From assembly GCA_003963145.1 (NCBI GenBank), contig RXJJ01000003.1, positions 176,146 to 240,145 of the forward strand: DNA of 64,000 nucleotides, given 5' to 3'. This document shows positions 51,301 through 60,351 of this stretch, one piece after another (position 1 is the first letter of the stretch; the number at the start of each line of letters is the position of its first letter). A program made the translations under genes and the position numbers. A model generated the notes under the pieces. The model made no database searches. It had not been told where the DNA came from and saw nothing but the letters and a program-made list of their open reading frames with translations. Source of the DNA: Bradyrhizobiaceae bacterium. Lineage in GTDB: Bacteria; Pseudomonadota; Alphaproteobacteria; Rhizobiales; Xanthobacteraceae.

Positions 51301-51743
51301 CGCTCGATGATGGGGCGCATCGTTGCGGCGCCGAGCAGCAGCGTTTCGTCGCGGCCGCGCCGGTTGAGAATGCGATCGGTGAAGACATGGCCGCGTTCGA
51401 GATCGGCGGCGATCTGGATTTCGTCGACGGCGAGGAATGACACGTCGATGTCGCGCGGCATCGCCTCGACGGTCGAGACCCAGTAACGCGGATGCGGCGG
51501 CTTGATCTTCTCTTCGCCGGTGATCAGTGCCACGGCGTCCGCGCCAGCCCGCGCGGCGATCTTGTTATAGACCTCACGCGCCAATAGCCGCAGCGGCAAC
51601 CCGATGATGCCCGAGGAATGCGCCAGCATCCGCTCGATGGCCAGATGCGTCTTGCCGGTGTTGGTCGGGCCGAGCACGGCGGTGACGCCTGCGCCGGGTG
51701 CGCGGTCCCTGGATGGAAATGGCGCGAGGGAGGAAAGGGGCAT
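48390..51743 (-). CDS. Suv3-type DEAD/DEAH-box RNA helicase with long low-complexity tail
   Basis: A 1117-residue helicase. Walker A GPTNTGKT (25-32), DEIQ box (107-110, VDEIQIAADLERG), SLSPRTRNAQVEMFQSG and TDAVGMGLNLDVDHVAF, and motif VI QIAGRAGRATRNG (near 270) match SUV3, which in mitochondria works with an exonuclease in RNA decay. Residues about 330-815 hold alpha-helical and SUV3 C-terminal parts. From about 820 an Ala/Glu/Pro/Ser-rich acidic region precedes an Arg/His/Gly-rich basic region (about 965-1085) with KFEGK repeats, then a conserved-looking NSPFAKLAALKDQL end. The tail suggests RNA binding and protein contacts, as in RNase E. Confidence 0.9.
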   Translation of the reverse strand: MPLSSLAPFPSRDRAPGAGVTAVLGPTNTGKTHLAIERMLAHSSGIIGLPLRLLAREVYNKIAARAGADAVALITGEEKIKPPHPRYWVSTVEAMPRDIDVSFLAVDEIQIAADLERGHVFTDRILNRRGRDETLLLGAATMRPIIERLLPGANIVTRPRLSQLEFAGDRKITRQPRRTAIVAFSADEVYAIAELIRRQHGGAAVVLGSLSPRTRNAQVEMFQSGDVDYLVATDAVGMGLNLDVDHVAFASDRKYDGYQFRRLTPSEFAQIAGRAGRATRNGTFGTTGRCEPFEPELVNALQNHTFDSVRVLQWRNSKLDFSSLGALQVSLALAPGHEALTRAPVAEDLRVLDHAARDADVRDMAKGAAAVERLWDTCLVPDYRRIAPAAHAELVTTLYGFLMRKGKIPDDWFGAQIAQADRTDGDIDTLSARIAQIRTWTFAANRPDWLADPEHWQGVSRGVEDKLSDALHERLTERFVDRRTSVLMRRLRENTMLNTEIGKTGEVTVEGHVIGRLDGFMFAPESAEAGSDAKALQATALKALAGEIDARAEKLSNAPDDQFVLANDGTLRWTGDAVAKLVAADNVLVPRIRIVADERLTGAPRDAVQARLDLWLKTHIEKILAPLFDLQKAEDVTGIARGIAFQLVEALGVIERSKIAAEMKDLDQPSRATLRKYGVRFGAYHIFIPSLLKPAARGLASLLWALKQDNVDFGALTGAQHLAGSGRTSFPADKALNADAYRVLGYKLCGERAVRVDILERLADLIRPALSWRPGSSLDKPAGAFDGRSFTVTQAMTSLTGSAGEDFASVLRALGYRMDRRPPLPESPPVEAAATAEVAAETPVSETASDPVVSADAPATDDASSAAKLPEIEFAPAAATPEVTEPSTEAPPESSPVEAAISADTAPAETPAVIVASDVAETPAPDAVASESASTEATAGEGAAPETPAEPVLVEVWRPAGRSEDRRPRHDRNRNRHQNAAGEGSKEGAEGAPREHHPRRRHHHRRPDAQGAPAAEGAQSEAPREGRPPREGQSRAQKFEGKFGAKFEGRPGKFEGKRQDRRPEKREGGRDRRDRDSGAALRTFATSAPRERERSADPNSPFAKLAALKDQLANRKD

Positions 51744-52098
51744 CGCTGAAATCCGCTTGGCGCTCGGGAGTTAAGATTTGGGCGCGTGCGGCGGGCAGAA
51801 CGCGTCACTTGATGGGGATTCGGCGTATAGGTGTCTCACAATGCGACGCTTTTCGCGCCAGGACTCTGTGGCCGCTTAAGCATTGGAACGACTCCGGAAC
51901 GAAAGCGGCCCGAATCGCTGACTCATATCGTGTCCGGCTTCGTTCACCGCAATATGTCGCGTCATTCATCGCATCCCCCGCTAGATCGGGGATTCCGGGC
52001 GCAAAGCACGCGCCGAACGGAAGCGAAAAACTTAGGCTGACGGAGGACTCCGATCGGCTCCGGAGTCAACACGATTCAACGCGAATATAAGGCGGCGG
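51744..52098. other. 355-bp intergenic region
   Basis: Between the helicase start and the end of the DUF3108 gene. Two GC-rich hairpins are present (TCCCCCGCTAGATCGGGGAT near 51975, and GACTCCG/CGGAGTC near 52046-52068), the second possibly ending the DUF3108 transcript. I see no gene. Confidence 0.5.
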
Positions 52099-53013
52099 TC
52101 AGTTCGTTTTCGCGGCGCGGGCGAGGGTCGCCGTCGAAAATTCCGTGGCCTCGACCAGACCGGTGCCGATCGGGGTCGGAATCTTCATCCGGATCGGCGC
52201 AAGGATCCGCGTCCCGGCGATCGGCGCGAAGGCAATTTCCATGTCGCGCTGCTCGGTGAGGTATTTGATCGCGTAGCGGCCCGGCACATAGCCGGACAGG
52301 GGCGTGAAATAGACGCCGCACACCACCACCGGGCCCTGATAGCCGCCCTTGCTGAAGGTGATCCGTTCCATGCGCCTGTATTCGAGGCGCAGATCGTAGC
52401 GCATGCGCCCGTCAAAGACCGAAGTGGTCTTGTGGCAGGCATCGGGGCCGACCGGATCGCCGGTGCCCGCCACATAGAGCAGCGAGCCGGTGAGCGGATC
52501 GAGCACGCCGCGGCGATGCGCATCGGTCACCGCGATGCGGTCATTGGCGACCGGCGGGACCGGCTCGATGGATGAATCCGTTACGTTCCCCTTCGCCAGC
52601 GCGATGTGGATGGTTTCGTTCTTGGGGCCGTAATTGATCGAGGTCTGGTAATTCGCCGGGTTGAGCTGGCCAGCGGCAACACGGCCTCGCACCGAGGCGT
52701 TGCCGTTGCCATTGCCGATCGCCTTCATGATGCCGGACGTGGCGCCCGTGACGGCCGAGGAATAATCGTCCTCGCCGATGGTGACGATCCAGTTGCCCTT
52801 GCCGATCGTGATGCCGCCGAGGGTCACCTCGTATTTGGCTTCGACGCGGCCCTGCGCCGCAAGCGGATCGCAGAATACGGCAGCGGCCAGCAGCCACAGC
52901 GCCGTGAGGCCGAAAGCGCGCCGCAAGGAGGAAATACGGAACCTGTTCACGAAGGAGAATCCTGCTGGGCGTGCTGTTGGCCGGCGGATCGGCGCATCAT
53001 GCCACTTCAACAT
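52099..53013 (-). CDS. DUF3108-containing periplasmic protein
   Basis: A 304-residue protein. A hydrophobic segment FGLTALWLLAAAVFCDPLAAQG (about 34-55) is a signal peptide or anchor, and the rest is beta-rich and exported. EAKYEVTLGGITIGKGNWIVTIG is the DUF3108 opening. Its function is unknown; the gene is regularly found beside rpmB in this group. The ATG at 53013 and a GTG 63 bases inside are both possible starts; the latter would give a more typical signal peptide. It is divergent from rpmB. Confidence 0.82.
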   Translation of the reverse strand: MLKWHDAPIRRPTARPAGFSFVNRFRISSLRRAFGLTALWLLAAAVFCDPLAAQGRVEAKYEVTLGGITIGKGNWIVTIGEDDYSSAVTGATSGIMKAIGNGNGNASVRGRVAAGQLNPANYQTSINYGPKNETIHIALAKGNVTDSSIEPVPPVANDRIAVTDAHRRGVLDPLTGSLLYVAGTGDPVGPDACHKTTSVFDGRMRYDLRLEYRRMERITFSKGGYQGPVVVCGVYFTPLSGYVPGRYAIKYLTEQRDMEIAFAPIAGTRILAPIRMKIPTPIGTGLVEATEFSTATLARAAKTN

Positions 53014-53169
53014 GCCGCTTCAATAGGGCTTTGCCTGATCCTGATAAGCGTAATTTCAGCTCCGATTACGTCGATTATATGTTACCGAGCACGCGGAAGC
53101 ACTTGGACTGACTGAATAAATTCGGAATTTCGGTTTCCGTGACGGACTTTTGCACCAGAGCCCGCCGCC

Positions 53170-53197
53170 TTGACCTCGCCGCGCTCTGCCCTTATAC
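53170..53197 (+). promoter_or_regulatory. Sigma70-type promoter of rpmB
   Basis: TTGACC (53170-53175) and TTATAC (53192-53197) with 16 bp between. The predicted leader of about 95 nt contains two small GC stems before the AAGGA ribosome site. Confidence 0.65.
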
Positions 53198-53299
53198 GTC
53201 CGCGGTTCCTGAAATGGACGGATATACAAACCCTTGCGAGCCCCTCGATGGCGAGGCCGGTTCCGGGAAAACCCGAGTTTCGAACTTAAGGATTTCGCC

Positions 53300-53593
53300 A
53301 TGTCGCGGCGCTGTGAACTGACGGCCAAGGGGCCGCAGGTTGGCCACAAGGTCAGCCACTCGAACATCAAAAGCAAGCGCCGGTTCCTGCCGAACCTGTG
53401 CAACGTCACGCTGATCTCCGAAACGCTGGGCCGCAACGTGCGCCTGCGCGTCTCGACCAACGCGCTCAAGAGCGTCGATCACAATGGCGGCCTCGACGCC
53501 TATCTGCTCAAGGCCAACATCGCGACGCTCTCGCCGAAGGCGGCCGAGCTGAAGCGCCAGATCGAGAAGAAGAAGCTCGCTGCGGCCAGCTGA
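53300..53593 (+). CDS. rpmB: 50S ribosomal protein L28
   Basis: A 97-residue ribosomal protein. [22 protein letters not shown] is the conserved L28 start, and [40 protein letters not shown] the body; the C-terminal extension [10 protein letters not shown] is typical of alphaproteobacteria. The ATG follows AAGGA. A sigma70 promoter and a clean terminator make it a monocistronic unit. Confidence 0.98.
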   Translation: MSRRCELTAKGPQVGHKVSHSNIKSKRRFLPNLCNVTLISETLGRNVRLRVSTNALKSVDHNGGLDAYLLKANIATLSPKAAELKRQIEKKKLAAAS

Positions 53594-53615
53594 TTTTTTC
53601 TGCGACGTGAATTTC

Positions 53616-53646
53616 AAAAGGCCGGATTTCGATCCGGCCTTTTTGT
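53616..53646 (+). terminator. Rho-independent terminator of rpmB
   Basis: AAAAGGCCGGAT-TTCG-ATCCGGCCTTTT with a UUCG tetraloop and U-tract. Confidence 0.88.
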
Positions 53647-53680
53647 TTTGCGTCCCTCGTTGTGCTCCCGACCGGCCCAC

Positions 53681-53757
53681 GCCATCCTGAGGATACCGGC
53701 CACGGACAGCGGCGGGGCCTCAGGATGCGGCCATGTGCTTGGGAGGGCACATATGGC
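53681..53757. repeat. Intergenic palindromic element
   Basis: GCCATCCTGAGG (53681-53692) and CCTCAGGATGCGGC (53718-53731) are inverted arms. A second imperfect arm pair, GGCCATGTGC and GGCACATATGGCC, follows directly. The CATCCTGAGG core resembles intergenic repeats common in Bradyrhizobium genomes. Confidence 0.6.
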
Positions 53758-53797
53758 CGTTGCGGGTCGCGCGATAGCCAATGACGACTATCGTCGA

Positions 53798-55309
53798 TCA
53801 AGTAGCCATTTTGGGCTGGCTGCGCAGACGGCTCCAGCCTTCAGAAATCGCACCCCAGAACAGCGCGATCAGTCCGAGAATCATGATCGTGGACACCAGC
53901 CCGTTCGAGAAGAAAACGCCGAGACTGCCGCCGGAGGAGAGCAGCGACTGGCGGAACGCCTCTTCCGCCTTGTCGCCGAGCACGATCGCCAGAACCATTG
54001 GGGCCAGCGGATATCCCGTCTTCTTCAGTGCGTAACCGATCACGCCGAACACCATCATCAGGATGACGTCAAAGCTGGAATTGTGCACCGAGTAGGCGCC
54101 GATCGCGCAAATCACCAGAATGACCGGCGCGATGATGCTGAACGGAATTCGCAGGATCGCGGCAAAGAACGGCACGCAGGTCAAAACCAGAATCAGACCG
54201 ACCAGATTGCCGAGATACATCGAGGCGATGAGACCCCAGACGAAATCGGGCTGCTCGACGAACAACAGCGGCCCGGGCTGCAGGCCCCAGATCAGCAAAC
54301 CTCCCAGCAGCACCGCCGCGGTCGGCGATCCGGGCACGCCAAGCGCAAGCATCGGCAGCAGCGCGGCCGTGCCCGCCGCGTGCGCCGCGGTTTCCGGCGC
54401 AACGACGCCTTCGATTTCGCCGTTGCCGAAATTCTTGCCGCGCTTGGAAATACGCTGCGCAATGCCGTAGCTCATGAACGAAGCGGGCGTCGCACCGGCC
54501 GGCGAAATGCCCATCCAGCACCCGATCAGGCACGAGCGCAGCGATACCATCCAGTATTGCGGCAGCTCTTTCCAGGTCTGCCACACCACGCGCGGGTTGA
54601 TGCCCGCCGCCTTGCCCTTGAACGACAGCCCCTCCTCCATCGTGAGGAGAATTTCGCCGATGCCGAACAGGCCGATCACCGCGATCAGGAAGTCGAAGCC
54701 GTTGAGCAGTTCGGTAAATCCGAATGTCAGCCGCAACTGGCCGGTCACGCTGTCGAGACCAACCGCCGCGAGCGCGAATCCGATCGTCATCGAGGCGAGA
54801 GTCTTGAACGGCGGCTCCTTGCCCATGCCGATAAAACTGCAAAAGGCGAGAAAGAACACCGCGAATTTCTCGGCGGGCCCGAATTCCAGCGCGAAGTTCG
54901 CCACCAGCGGCGCGACGAGCGTGATGACGATGACGGCGAACAGCGCGCCGACGAACGACGATGTGAAGGCCGCGGTCAGCGCTTCGCCGGCCTTGCCCTG
55001 TTGCGCCATCGGATAACCGTCGAATGTGGTGGCGACCGACCACGGTTCTCCGGGAATGTTGAACAGCACCGACGTGATCGCGCCGCCGAACAACGCGCCC
55101 CAATAGATGCACGACAGCATGATAATGGCCGACGTCGGCGACATGCTGAATGTCAGCGGCAACAGGATCGCGATGCCGTTGGCGCCGCCCAGACCCGGCA
55201 GCACGCCAATGATGACGCCGAGCAGAATGCCGATCACCATCAGCAAGATATTGTAGGGCTGCAATACGACTGCAAATCCGTGAAAGAGATTGGCGATATC
55301 TGCGAGCAT
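53798..55309 (-). CDS. tctA: Tripartite tricarboxylate transporter large permease TctA
   Basis: A 503-residue membrane protein with about ten to twelve helices. GVLPGLGGANGIAILLPLTFSMSPTSAIIMLSCIYWGALFGGAITSVLFNIPGEPWSVATTFDG is the family signature, repeated as PMLALGVPGSPTAAVLLGGLLIWG in the second half. It carries citrate-like or other carboxylates with TctB and a periplasmic TctC. The last gene of the tctCBA operon, 50 bp after tctB. Confidence 0.95.
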   Translation of the reverse strand: MLADIANLFHGFAVVLQPYNILLMVIGILLGVIIGVLPGLGGANGIAILLPLTFSMSPTSAIIMLSCIYWGALFGGAITSVLFNIPGEPWSVATTFDGYPMAQQGKAGEALTAAFTSSFVGALFAVIVITLVAPLVANFALEFGPAEKFAVFFLAFCSFIGMGKEPPFKTLASMTIGFALAAVGLDSVTGQLRLTFGFTELLNGFDFLIAVIGLFGIGEILLTMEEGLSFKGKAAGINPRVVWQTWKELPQYWMVSLRSCLIGCWMGISPAGATPASFMSYGIAQRISKRGKNFGNGEIEGVVAPETAAHAAGTAALLPMLALGVPGSPTAAVLLGGLLIWGLQPGPLLFVEQPDFVWGLIASMYLGNLVGLILVLTCVPFFAAILRIPFSIIAPVILVICAIGAYSVHNSSFDVILMMVFGVIGYALKKTGYPLAPMVLAIVLGDKAEEAFRQSLLSSGGSLGVFFSNGLVSTIMILGLIALFWGAISEGWSRLRSQPKMAT

Positions 55310-55359
55310 GATTTTTCCCAGCGATTATCGTGTTGCCGAATTTGTGCGAACGTCCGCGC

Positions 55360-55863
55360 CTACAATCCCAGCCAGTCCTCGATCGGGCCTTTTGGCAGCG
55401 GGACGAGAAACCATTTCTCGAACATGAAATAGATCGCGAAAGGAACCGCGACACCAAGCGCGACGGCGCTCGGCCAGCGATACTTGCCGAGCCAGATCAT
55501 GAAGCCGGTAATCAAAACGAATGAGGCGGCGTAGATGCCGGTGAAAGGCAGCACGCAGACATAGGCTGTCGTCGGGATCACGACCGCAAGCACCTGCCCG
55601 AGCTGCGCCCATGTCGCAAATCGCGGCGCGCGATCGAGTGCCCATGCATCCTTGAGATTCATCAGGCTCGAACCGACGATCGCAAGACCGATGTAGAACG
55701 GGAAAAATCCGGATCGCGGTCCCTCGGCTCCCCAGCCAATGCCGACCTTGACGCTGCCGAGAATGGTGATGATGCCGAAAACCAGGCAGGCAATCGCCAC
55801 GCCCATTTCGATATTGCGATGCGACGGGCCGTCCGCCGGCGCGTGGTGTCCTGTGTCGCTCAT
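55360..55863 (-). CDS. tctB: Tripartite tricarboxylate transporter small permease TctB
   Basis: A 167-residue protein with four helices (ACLVFGIITILGS, GFFPFYIGLAIVGSSLM, VLAVVIPTTAYVCVLPF, YAASFVLITGFMIWLG), the usual TctB layout, and a short end GLGL. The ATG chosen has AAGGA nine bases before it; an upstream ATG-led extension lacks family similarity. It lies between tctC and tctA. Confidence 0.88.
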   Translation of the reverse strand: MSDTGHHAPADGPSHRNIEMGVAIACLVFGIITILGSVKVGIGWGAEGPRSGFFPFYIGLAIVGSSLMNLKDAWALDRAPRFATWAQLGQVLAVVIPTTAYVCVLPFTGIYAASFVLITGFMIWLGKYRWPSAVALGVAVPFAIYFMFEKWFLVPLPKGPIEDWLGL

Positions 55864-55940
55864 CTGATCGGTCCTTGCACTGAGAAGAGTCGCATGCGGA
55901 TGAAGTGAAATCGCCGGCGTCACTGGACGCCGGCGAACGC

Positions 55941-56960
55941 TTATTCCTTGGCTGCGAGGAAGCCCGCTTCCTTCATCAGGCTTTCATGAGTCTTCTCGGC
56001 GCTATTGACCCATTTGAGATAATCCGCACCGGAGAGCGCGGTCTGGTTAAAGGCGCCATCCTTCATCAGTTGGGCCCATTCAGGCGTATCGCGCACCTTC
56101 TTCATCAGGTCGACATAGTAGGCGACCTGCTCCGGCGTCGAGCCCGGCGGCATGAAGAACCCGCGCAGCATCACATACTCGACATCAAGCCCCTGCGATT
56201 TGCAGGTCGGAATGTCCGCCCAGGCGTGATCGGCAGTCACCTTTTCACTGTAGCTGAGCGGTTTGGCGTCGAAAACGCAAAGCGGGCGCAGCTTTCCGCC
56301 GCGCCATTGCGCAACCGCTTCAATCGGATTGTTGACGGTTGAATCCAGATGATTGCCGACAAGTTGCACCGCGACTTCGCCGCCGCCCTTGTACGGAATG
56401 TAAGTCATCTTCTTGCCGGTCGCCTTTTCAAGGGCGACGGTAATGATCTGGTCCTCTTGTTTCGAGCCCGTTCCACCCATCTTGAACTGGCCGTCAGGAC
56501 CGGCCTTTATGGCTTCGACATATTCCTTGGCGGACTTGTAGGGCTTCTCCGCGTTCACCCACAGAACGAATTCGTCGAGCGCCATCATCGTGACCGGCGT
56601 CAGATCCCTGTGAGAAAATGGAATCCCGGTCGCCAGCGGAGTCGTGAACAGATTGGAGAGCGTGATGATGAGCTTGTGCGGGTTGTTGCGCGACGACTTC
56701 ACGTCAAGGAAGCCCTCGCCGCCGGCGCCACCAGCTTTGTTGATGACGATCATCGGCTGATTCATCAGATTGTGCTTGGTGACAATGCCCTGAATGACGC
56801 GCGCCATTTGATCGGCGCCGCCGCCGGTGCCCGCCGGCACGATGAGTTCGACCGGACGAGTAGGCTCCCATGCCGCGATGGCCGGATTGGGCGCTAACGC
56901 GAGTGTAACACCGAGCAATGCAGCAGACCCACAGCCCGTCGCATAACGTAGACCCGTCAT
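55941..56960 (-). CDS. tctC: Tripartite tricarboxylate transporter binding protein TctC
   Basis: A 339-residue periplasmic binding protein of the Bug/TctC family. The signal peptide ends near PAIAAW. PVELIVPAGTGGGADQMARVIQGI is the first loop, and VINKAGGAGGEGFLDVK the second; both hold the carboxylate through water and main-chain contacts. The ATG has GGGAGG upstream. As the first gene, it sets the specificity, which cannot be read directly; neighbours give no clue. Confidence 0.93.
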   Translation of the reverse strand: MTGLRYATGCGSAALLGVTLALAPNPAIAAWEPTRPVELIVPAGTGGGADQMARVIQGIVTKHNLMNQPMIVINKAGGAGGEGFLDVKSSRNNPHKLIITLSNLFTTPLATGIPFSHRDLTPVTMMALDEFVLWVNAEKPYKSAKEYVEAIKAGPDGQFKMGGTGSKQEDQIITVALEKATGKKMTYIPYKGGGEVAVQLVGNHLDSTVNNPIEAVAQWRGGKLRPLCVFDAKPLSYSEKVTADHAWADIPTCKSQGLDVEYVMLRGFFMPPGSTPEQVAYYVDLMKKVRDTPEWAQLMKDGAFNQTALSGADYLKWVNSAEKTHESLMKEAGFLAAKE

Positions 56961-57224
56961 GATTCCCTCCCTGAAAATTGATAACCGGTCTTTGATGCCG
57001 GTTTATCGACGCCCATCGGCAGCGCTGACGCGAACTGCCGTGATGAAGGATCGTGCAACGGGACGAGATATTTAATATACCAAAACTTCAATCGTGAGAC
57101 GATCTGACGCGAGACGTCCTGACGCAGGCTGTCATAGCGTCGCAGCGTAAGCGCAATGCGAAATAGATTTGCTGCAATCGCTCACGCCATTGACCGACAC
57201 ATACATAAATGCGTCAGGCCGGAC

Positions 57225-58271
57225 TTACTTTCCCGCCAGCGTGAACTGCAACAGCAGCGTGCGCTGGATCATCGAGAAATTGTCGTCGGAAACCATGGTC
57301 AGAACCGTGTCGCCATCCGGAGCGATGTGAAAGTCGATGCCTTCCATGTTGTCGATCTCATAGCCGAGATCGACCTCGAATAGTGTCGGCCCGTCCACCA
57401 GCGCACCGGGCTCGACCGCCGCGATGGGAATGCTGCGAATGCGGATGCCGACGCCCGATAGAATCGAGAATTTGCGTTCGAGAATGAGCAGTTCGCCGGA
57501 CGGCAGCAGCACCGCGTCGCTGATGTCGTAATTGCCGCTGCGTTTCACCGTGAAGGTGCCCGGCGCCGGTCCGCCGATCAGAAAGCCGAGCAGATTGCCC
57601 GACGCATCGAGACCGCGCTCGGAGATCGCGATCAGCGTGCCGGCCAGCTTCGCGCCCTCGCCTTTCCGGTCACGCGCCACGAACACCAGCGTCTCGAGGC
57701 CCTTGTTGAAGGGCAGCGTATCGATACCCGGCGGCACCGGGATGGCTTCTCCGCGCGAAAGAATGCCGCCCCTGGAAAAATCGAACCGCAAAATCTGATT
57801 CACGCGCTCGAGACCGACATAGGCGACCTGTCCGTCGAAGGCGAGCGATTCGGTGTCGAACCAGCCGCGCGAGGCGATCTTTTTGCCGTCGCTGCCGCAC
57901 ATCGGCGTCGAGGTGACATCGGCGAGACCGGCGAAATCGTTGCCTTTATAGACCACGCGCCCGGCGAACCAGTCGCCGTGATCGCTAAGCATGAGAAAGC
58001 GTTCGCCCTTGGTGTCCAGCCAGCGCAGCGCCGACAATCCGCCGAACGGCTTGAACGATGAGGTCAGCACAAGGCCCGAGCGGAACTGCAGCGCGCCGTA
58101 GCGCAGATGCGACGCATCGCGCGGATCGAAGGATGCGATCGGCCGGGCGTTGACCGTCAGGCGCGTGATGACCGGCGATGCCTGCGCGGAAGCGGCGCGC
58201 GGCGTGGCCAGAGCGGCGAGCATCGCCGCACCGCCTTGCAGAACATCCCGGCGGCGCAGCCCATGGGTCAT
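57225..58271 (-). CDS. Secreted esterase-like activity of phytase family protein
   Basis: A 348-residue exported protein with a Tat-like N-terminus (RRRDVLQGGAAMLAALATPRAASAQ). FGGLSALRWLDTKGERFLMLSDHGDW, SRGWFDTESLAFDG, NYDISDAVLLPSGELLILERKF and EIDNMEGIDFHI are blades of the beta-propeller called esterase-like activity of phytase. Enzymatic role is not established for most members. Its ATG lies 3 bp after the cobT stop, so it is translated as the third gene of the cobST operon. Confidence 0.88.
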   Translation of the reverse strand: MTHGLRRRDVLQGGAAMLAALATPRAASAQASPVITRLTVNARPIASFDPRDASHLRYGALQFRSGLVLTSSFKPFGGLSALRWLDTKGERFLMLSDHGDWFAGRVVYKGNDFAGLADVTSTPMCGSDGKKIASRGWFDTESLAFDGQVAYVGLERVNQILRFDFSRGGILSRGEAIPVPPGIDTLPFNKGLETLVFVARDRKGEGAKLAGTLIAISERGLDASGNLLGFLIGGPAPGTFTVKRSGNYDISDAVLLPSGELLILERKFSILSGVGIRIRSIPIAAVEPGALVDGPTLFEVDLGYEIDNMEGIDFHIAPDGDTVLTMVSDDNFSMIQRTLLLQFTLAGK

Positions 58272-58274
58272 TGA

Positions 58275-60176
58275 TCAGGAATGCAGCCTGCGCTTGCGCG
58301 GGGGCGCCTTGGCCTCGACATGGGTCTCGCTGAACAATTCGGCGAGCTTTTCGGTGATCGCGCCGCCAAGCTCTTCGGCGTCCACGATGGTCACCGCACG
58401 GCGATAATAGCGCGTCACGTCATGGCCGATGCCGATGGCGATCAATTCGACCGGCGAGCGGGTCTCGATCTCCTCGATGATCCAGCGCAGATGGCGTTCG
58501 AGATAATTGCCGGCATTCACCGACAACGTGGAATCGTCCACCGGCGCGCCGTCCGAGATCATCATCAGGATCTTGCGCTGCTCGGGCCGGGCCAGAAGAC
58601 GCTTGTGCGCCCAGTCCAGCGCCTCGCCGTCGATGTTTTCCTTGAGCAGGCCCTCGCGCATCATCAGGCCGAGATTCTTGCGCGCGCGTCGCCACGGCGC
58701 GTCCGCCGACTTGTAGATGATGTGACGCAGATCGTTGAGGCGGCCGGGGTTCGCCGGCTTGCCGGCGGCGAGCCACGCCTCGCGCGACTGCCCGCCTTTC
58801 CACGCCCGCGTGGTGAAGCCGAGAATCTCGACCTTGACGCCGCAGCGCTCGAGCGTGCGCGCCAGAATGTCGGCGCAGGTCGCAGCTACCGTGATGGGGC
58901 GCCCGCGCATCGAGCCGGAATTGTCGAGCAGCAGCGTCACCACGGTGTCGCGGAAGGTCGCTTCCTTCTCGTGCATGAACGACAATGGATGATGCGGATC
59001 GGTGACGACGCGCGACAGCCGCGCCGGATCGAGGATGCCTTCCTCCAGATCGAACTCCCAGGCGCGGTTCTGCTGCGCCATCAGTTTGCGCTGCAGGCGA
59101 TTGGCGAGCCGCGCGACGATGTGCTGCAGATGCGCGAGCTGCTTGTCGAGATAACCGCGCAGACGTTCCAGTTCGTCCGGTTCGCACAGGTCCTCGGCCG
59201 CGATGATCTCGTCGAATTTCGGCGCGTAGGCGTGATATTCCGGCCCGCGCGGCTCGTTGCTGTCGCGCGAATTCGGACGCACGGCTTCGCCCGGCTGCTC
59301 GTCGTCGGCCATGTCGCCGTCATCGAGCGAATCCGCATCCGCCGTCTGCGCGCTGTCCATGGCGTTTTCGGAGGCGTCGTCGGTGGACGGCTGCGCCTGA
59401 TCCGCGCTCATCTCCTCCGTCGCTTCGCTCTGCGGCTGACCGTCCTCGCCGCTTTCGGCGTTTTCACCCTCGCGCTCGTCCTCGTCCTGCTCGTCCTCAT
59501 CCTGATCCGCGCTGCGCTCGTCGGAAAGATCGAGCGCCGACAGCAGGTCCTGGATCGATTCAGCGAACTTGCTCTGGTCCTCGGTGAAATCGCTGAGCTG
59601 ATCGAGCCGCGCGCCGATCTTCTCCTCGAGAACCGGACGCCACAGATCGACCACGCGCCGGGCCGCGGCCGGCGGCGCAAGGCCGGTTAGGCGCTCGCGC
59701 ACCATCAGCGCCAGCGCATCCGCGAGCGGCGCGTCGGCGCGATCGGTGATCTCGTCGAATTTGGCGCGGTGGAAATGATCGTCGAGCATGGCGCCGAGAT
59801 TTTTCGCGACGCCGGCCATGCGGCGTGCGCCGATCGCCTCGACACGCGCCTGCTCGACCGCGTCGAACACCGCACGCGCCTGCGAATTGCCCGGCGCAAG
59901 CTTGCGATGCAGCTTGGCGTCGTGACAGGCGATGCGCAGCGCGATGGAATCGGCATGGCCGCGCACGATGGCGGCGTCCTTGCGCGTCAGCTTGCGCGCC
60001 GGTTCGGGCAGCCGCGCCTTGCCCGGCGCGAGGCCCGGCCGCTCGGCGGAAAACGTCACTTCAAGCTCGGGCTGCTTGGCAAGCGCGCGCAACGCCGACG
60101 TCACCGCCCGCTTGAACGGCTCGGTCGGCGATTCCTTGGTCCCGGTCTTGAACTTGACGTTGGCCGTGGTGGTCAT
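58275..60176 (-). CDS. cobT: Aerobic cobaltochelatase subunit CobT
   Basis: CobT forms, with CobS and CobN, the ATP-dependent chelatase that inserts cobalt into hydrogenobyrinic acid a,c-diamide in aerobic B12 synthesis. The 633-residue protein has an acidic middle (about 210-330, Asp/Glu/Gln-rich) and a C-terminal von Willebrand A domain with the MIDAS start [44 protein letters not shown] is the conserved CobT C-terminal part. cobN is not in the window. An inverted repeat separates it from cobS. Confidence 0.95.
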   Translation of the reverse strand: MTTTANVKFKTGTKESPTEPFKRAVTSALRALAKQPELEVTFSAERPGLAPGKARLPEPARKLTRKDAAIVRGHADSIALRIACHDAKLHRKLAPGNSQARAVFDAVEQARVEAIGARRMAGVAKNLGAMLDDHFHRAKFDEITDRADAPLADALALMVRERLTGLAPPAAARRVVDLWRPVLEEKIGARLDQLSDFTEDQSKFAESIQDLLSALDLSDERSADQDEDEQDEDEREGENAESGEDGQPQSEATEEMSADQAQPSTDDASENAMDSAQTADADSLDDGDMADDEQPGEAVRPNSRDSNEPRGPEYHAYAPKFDEIIAAEDLCEPDELERLRGYLDKQLAHLQHIVARLANRLQRKLMAQQNRAWEFDLEEGILDPARLSRVVTDPHHPLSFMHEKEATFRDTVVTLLLDNSGSMRGRPITVAATCADILARTLERCGVKVEILGFTTRAWKGGQSREAWLAAGKPANPGRLNDLRHIIYKSADAPWRRARKNLGLMMREGLLKENIDGEALDWAHKRLLARPEQRKILMMISDGAPVDDSTLSVNAGNYLERHLRWIIEEIETRSPVELIAIGIGHDVTRYYRRAVTIVDAEELGGAITEKLAELFSETHVEAKAPPRKRRLHS

Positions 60177-60199
60177 TGCAATTGCGGTCCGTACCTTTT

Positions 60200-60339
60200 C
60201 CCCTCTCCCCTTGTGGGAGAGGGTGGATCGCCGGAGCGAAGCGAAGGCGAGCCGGGTGAGGGGTCAACTATAATCCTGAACCCCTCACCCGCCTCGCAGC
60301 CTTCGGCTGCTCGGCACCCTCTCCCACAAGGGGAGAGGG
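60200..60339. repeat. Long inverted repeat between cobS and cobT
   Basis: Outer arms CCCTCTCCCCTTGTGGGAG (60201-60219) and CTCCCACAAGGGGAGAGGG (60321-60339) are perfectly complementary. Inner arms GGGTGAGGGGT and ACCCCTCACCC repeat the symmetry. This CTCTCCCC-type palindrome is a frequent dispersed repeat in these genomes. It would form a large hairpin in the cobS-cobT transcript. Confidence 0.8.
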
Positions 60340-60351
60340 CAGCAACTCAAC

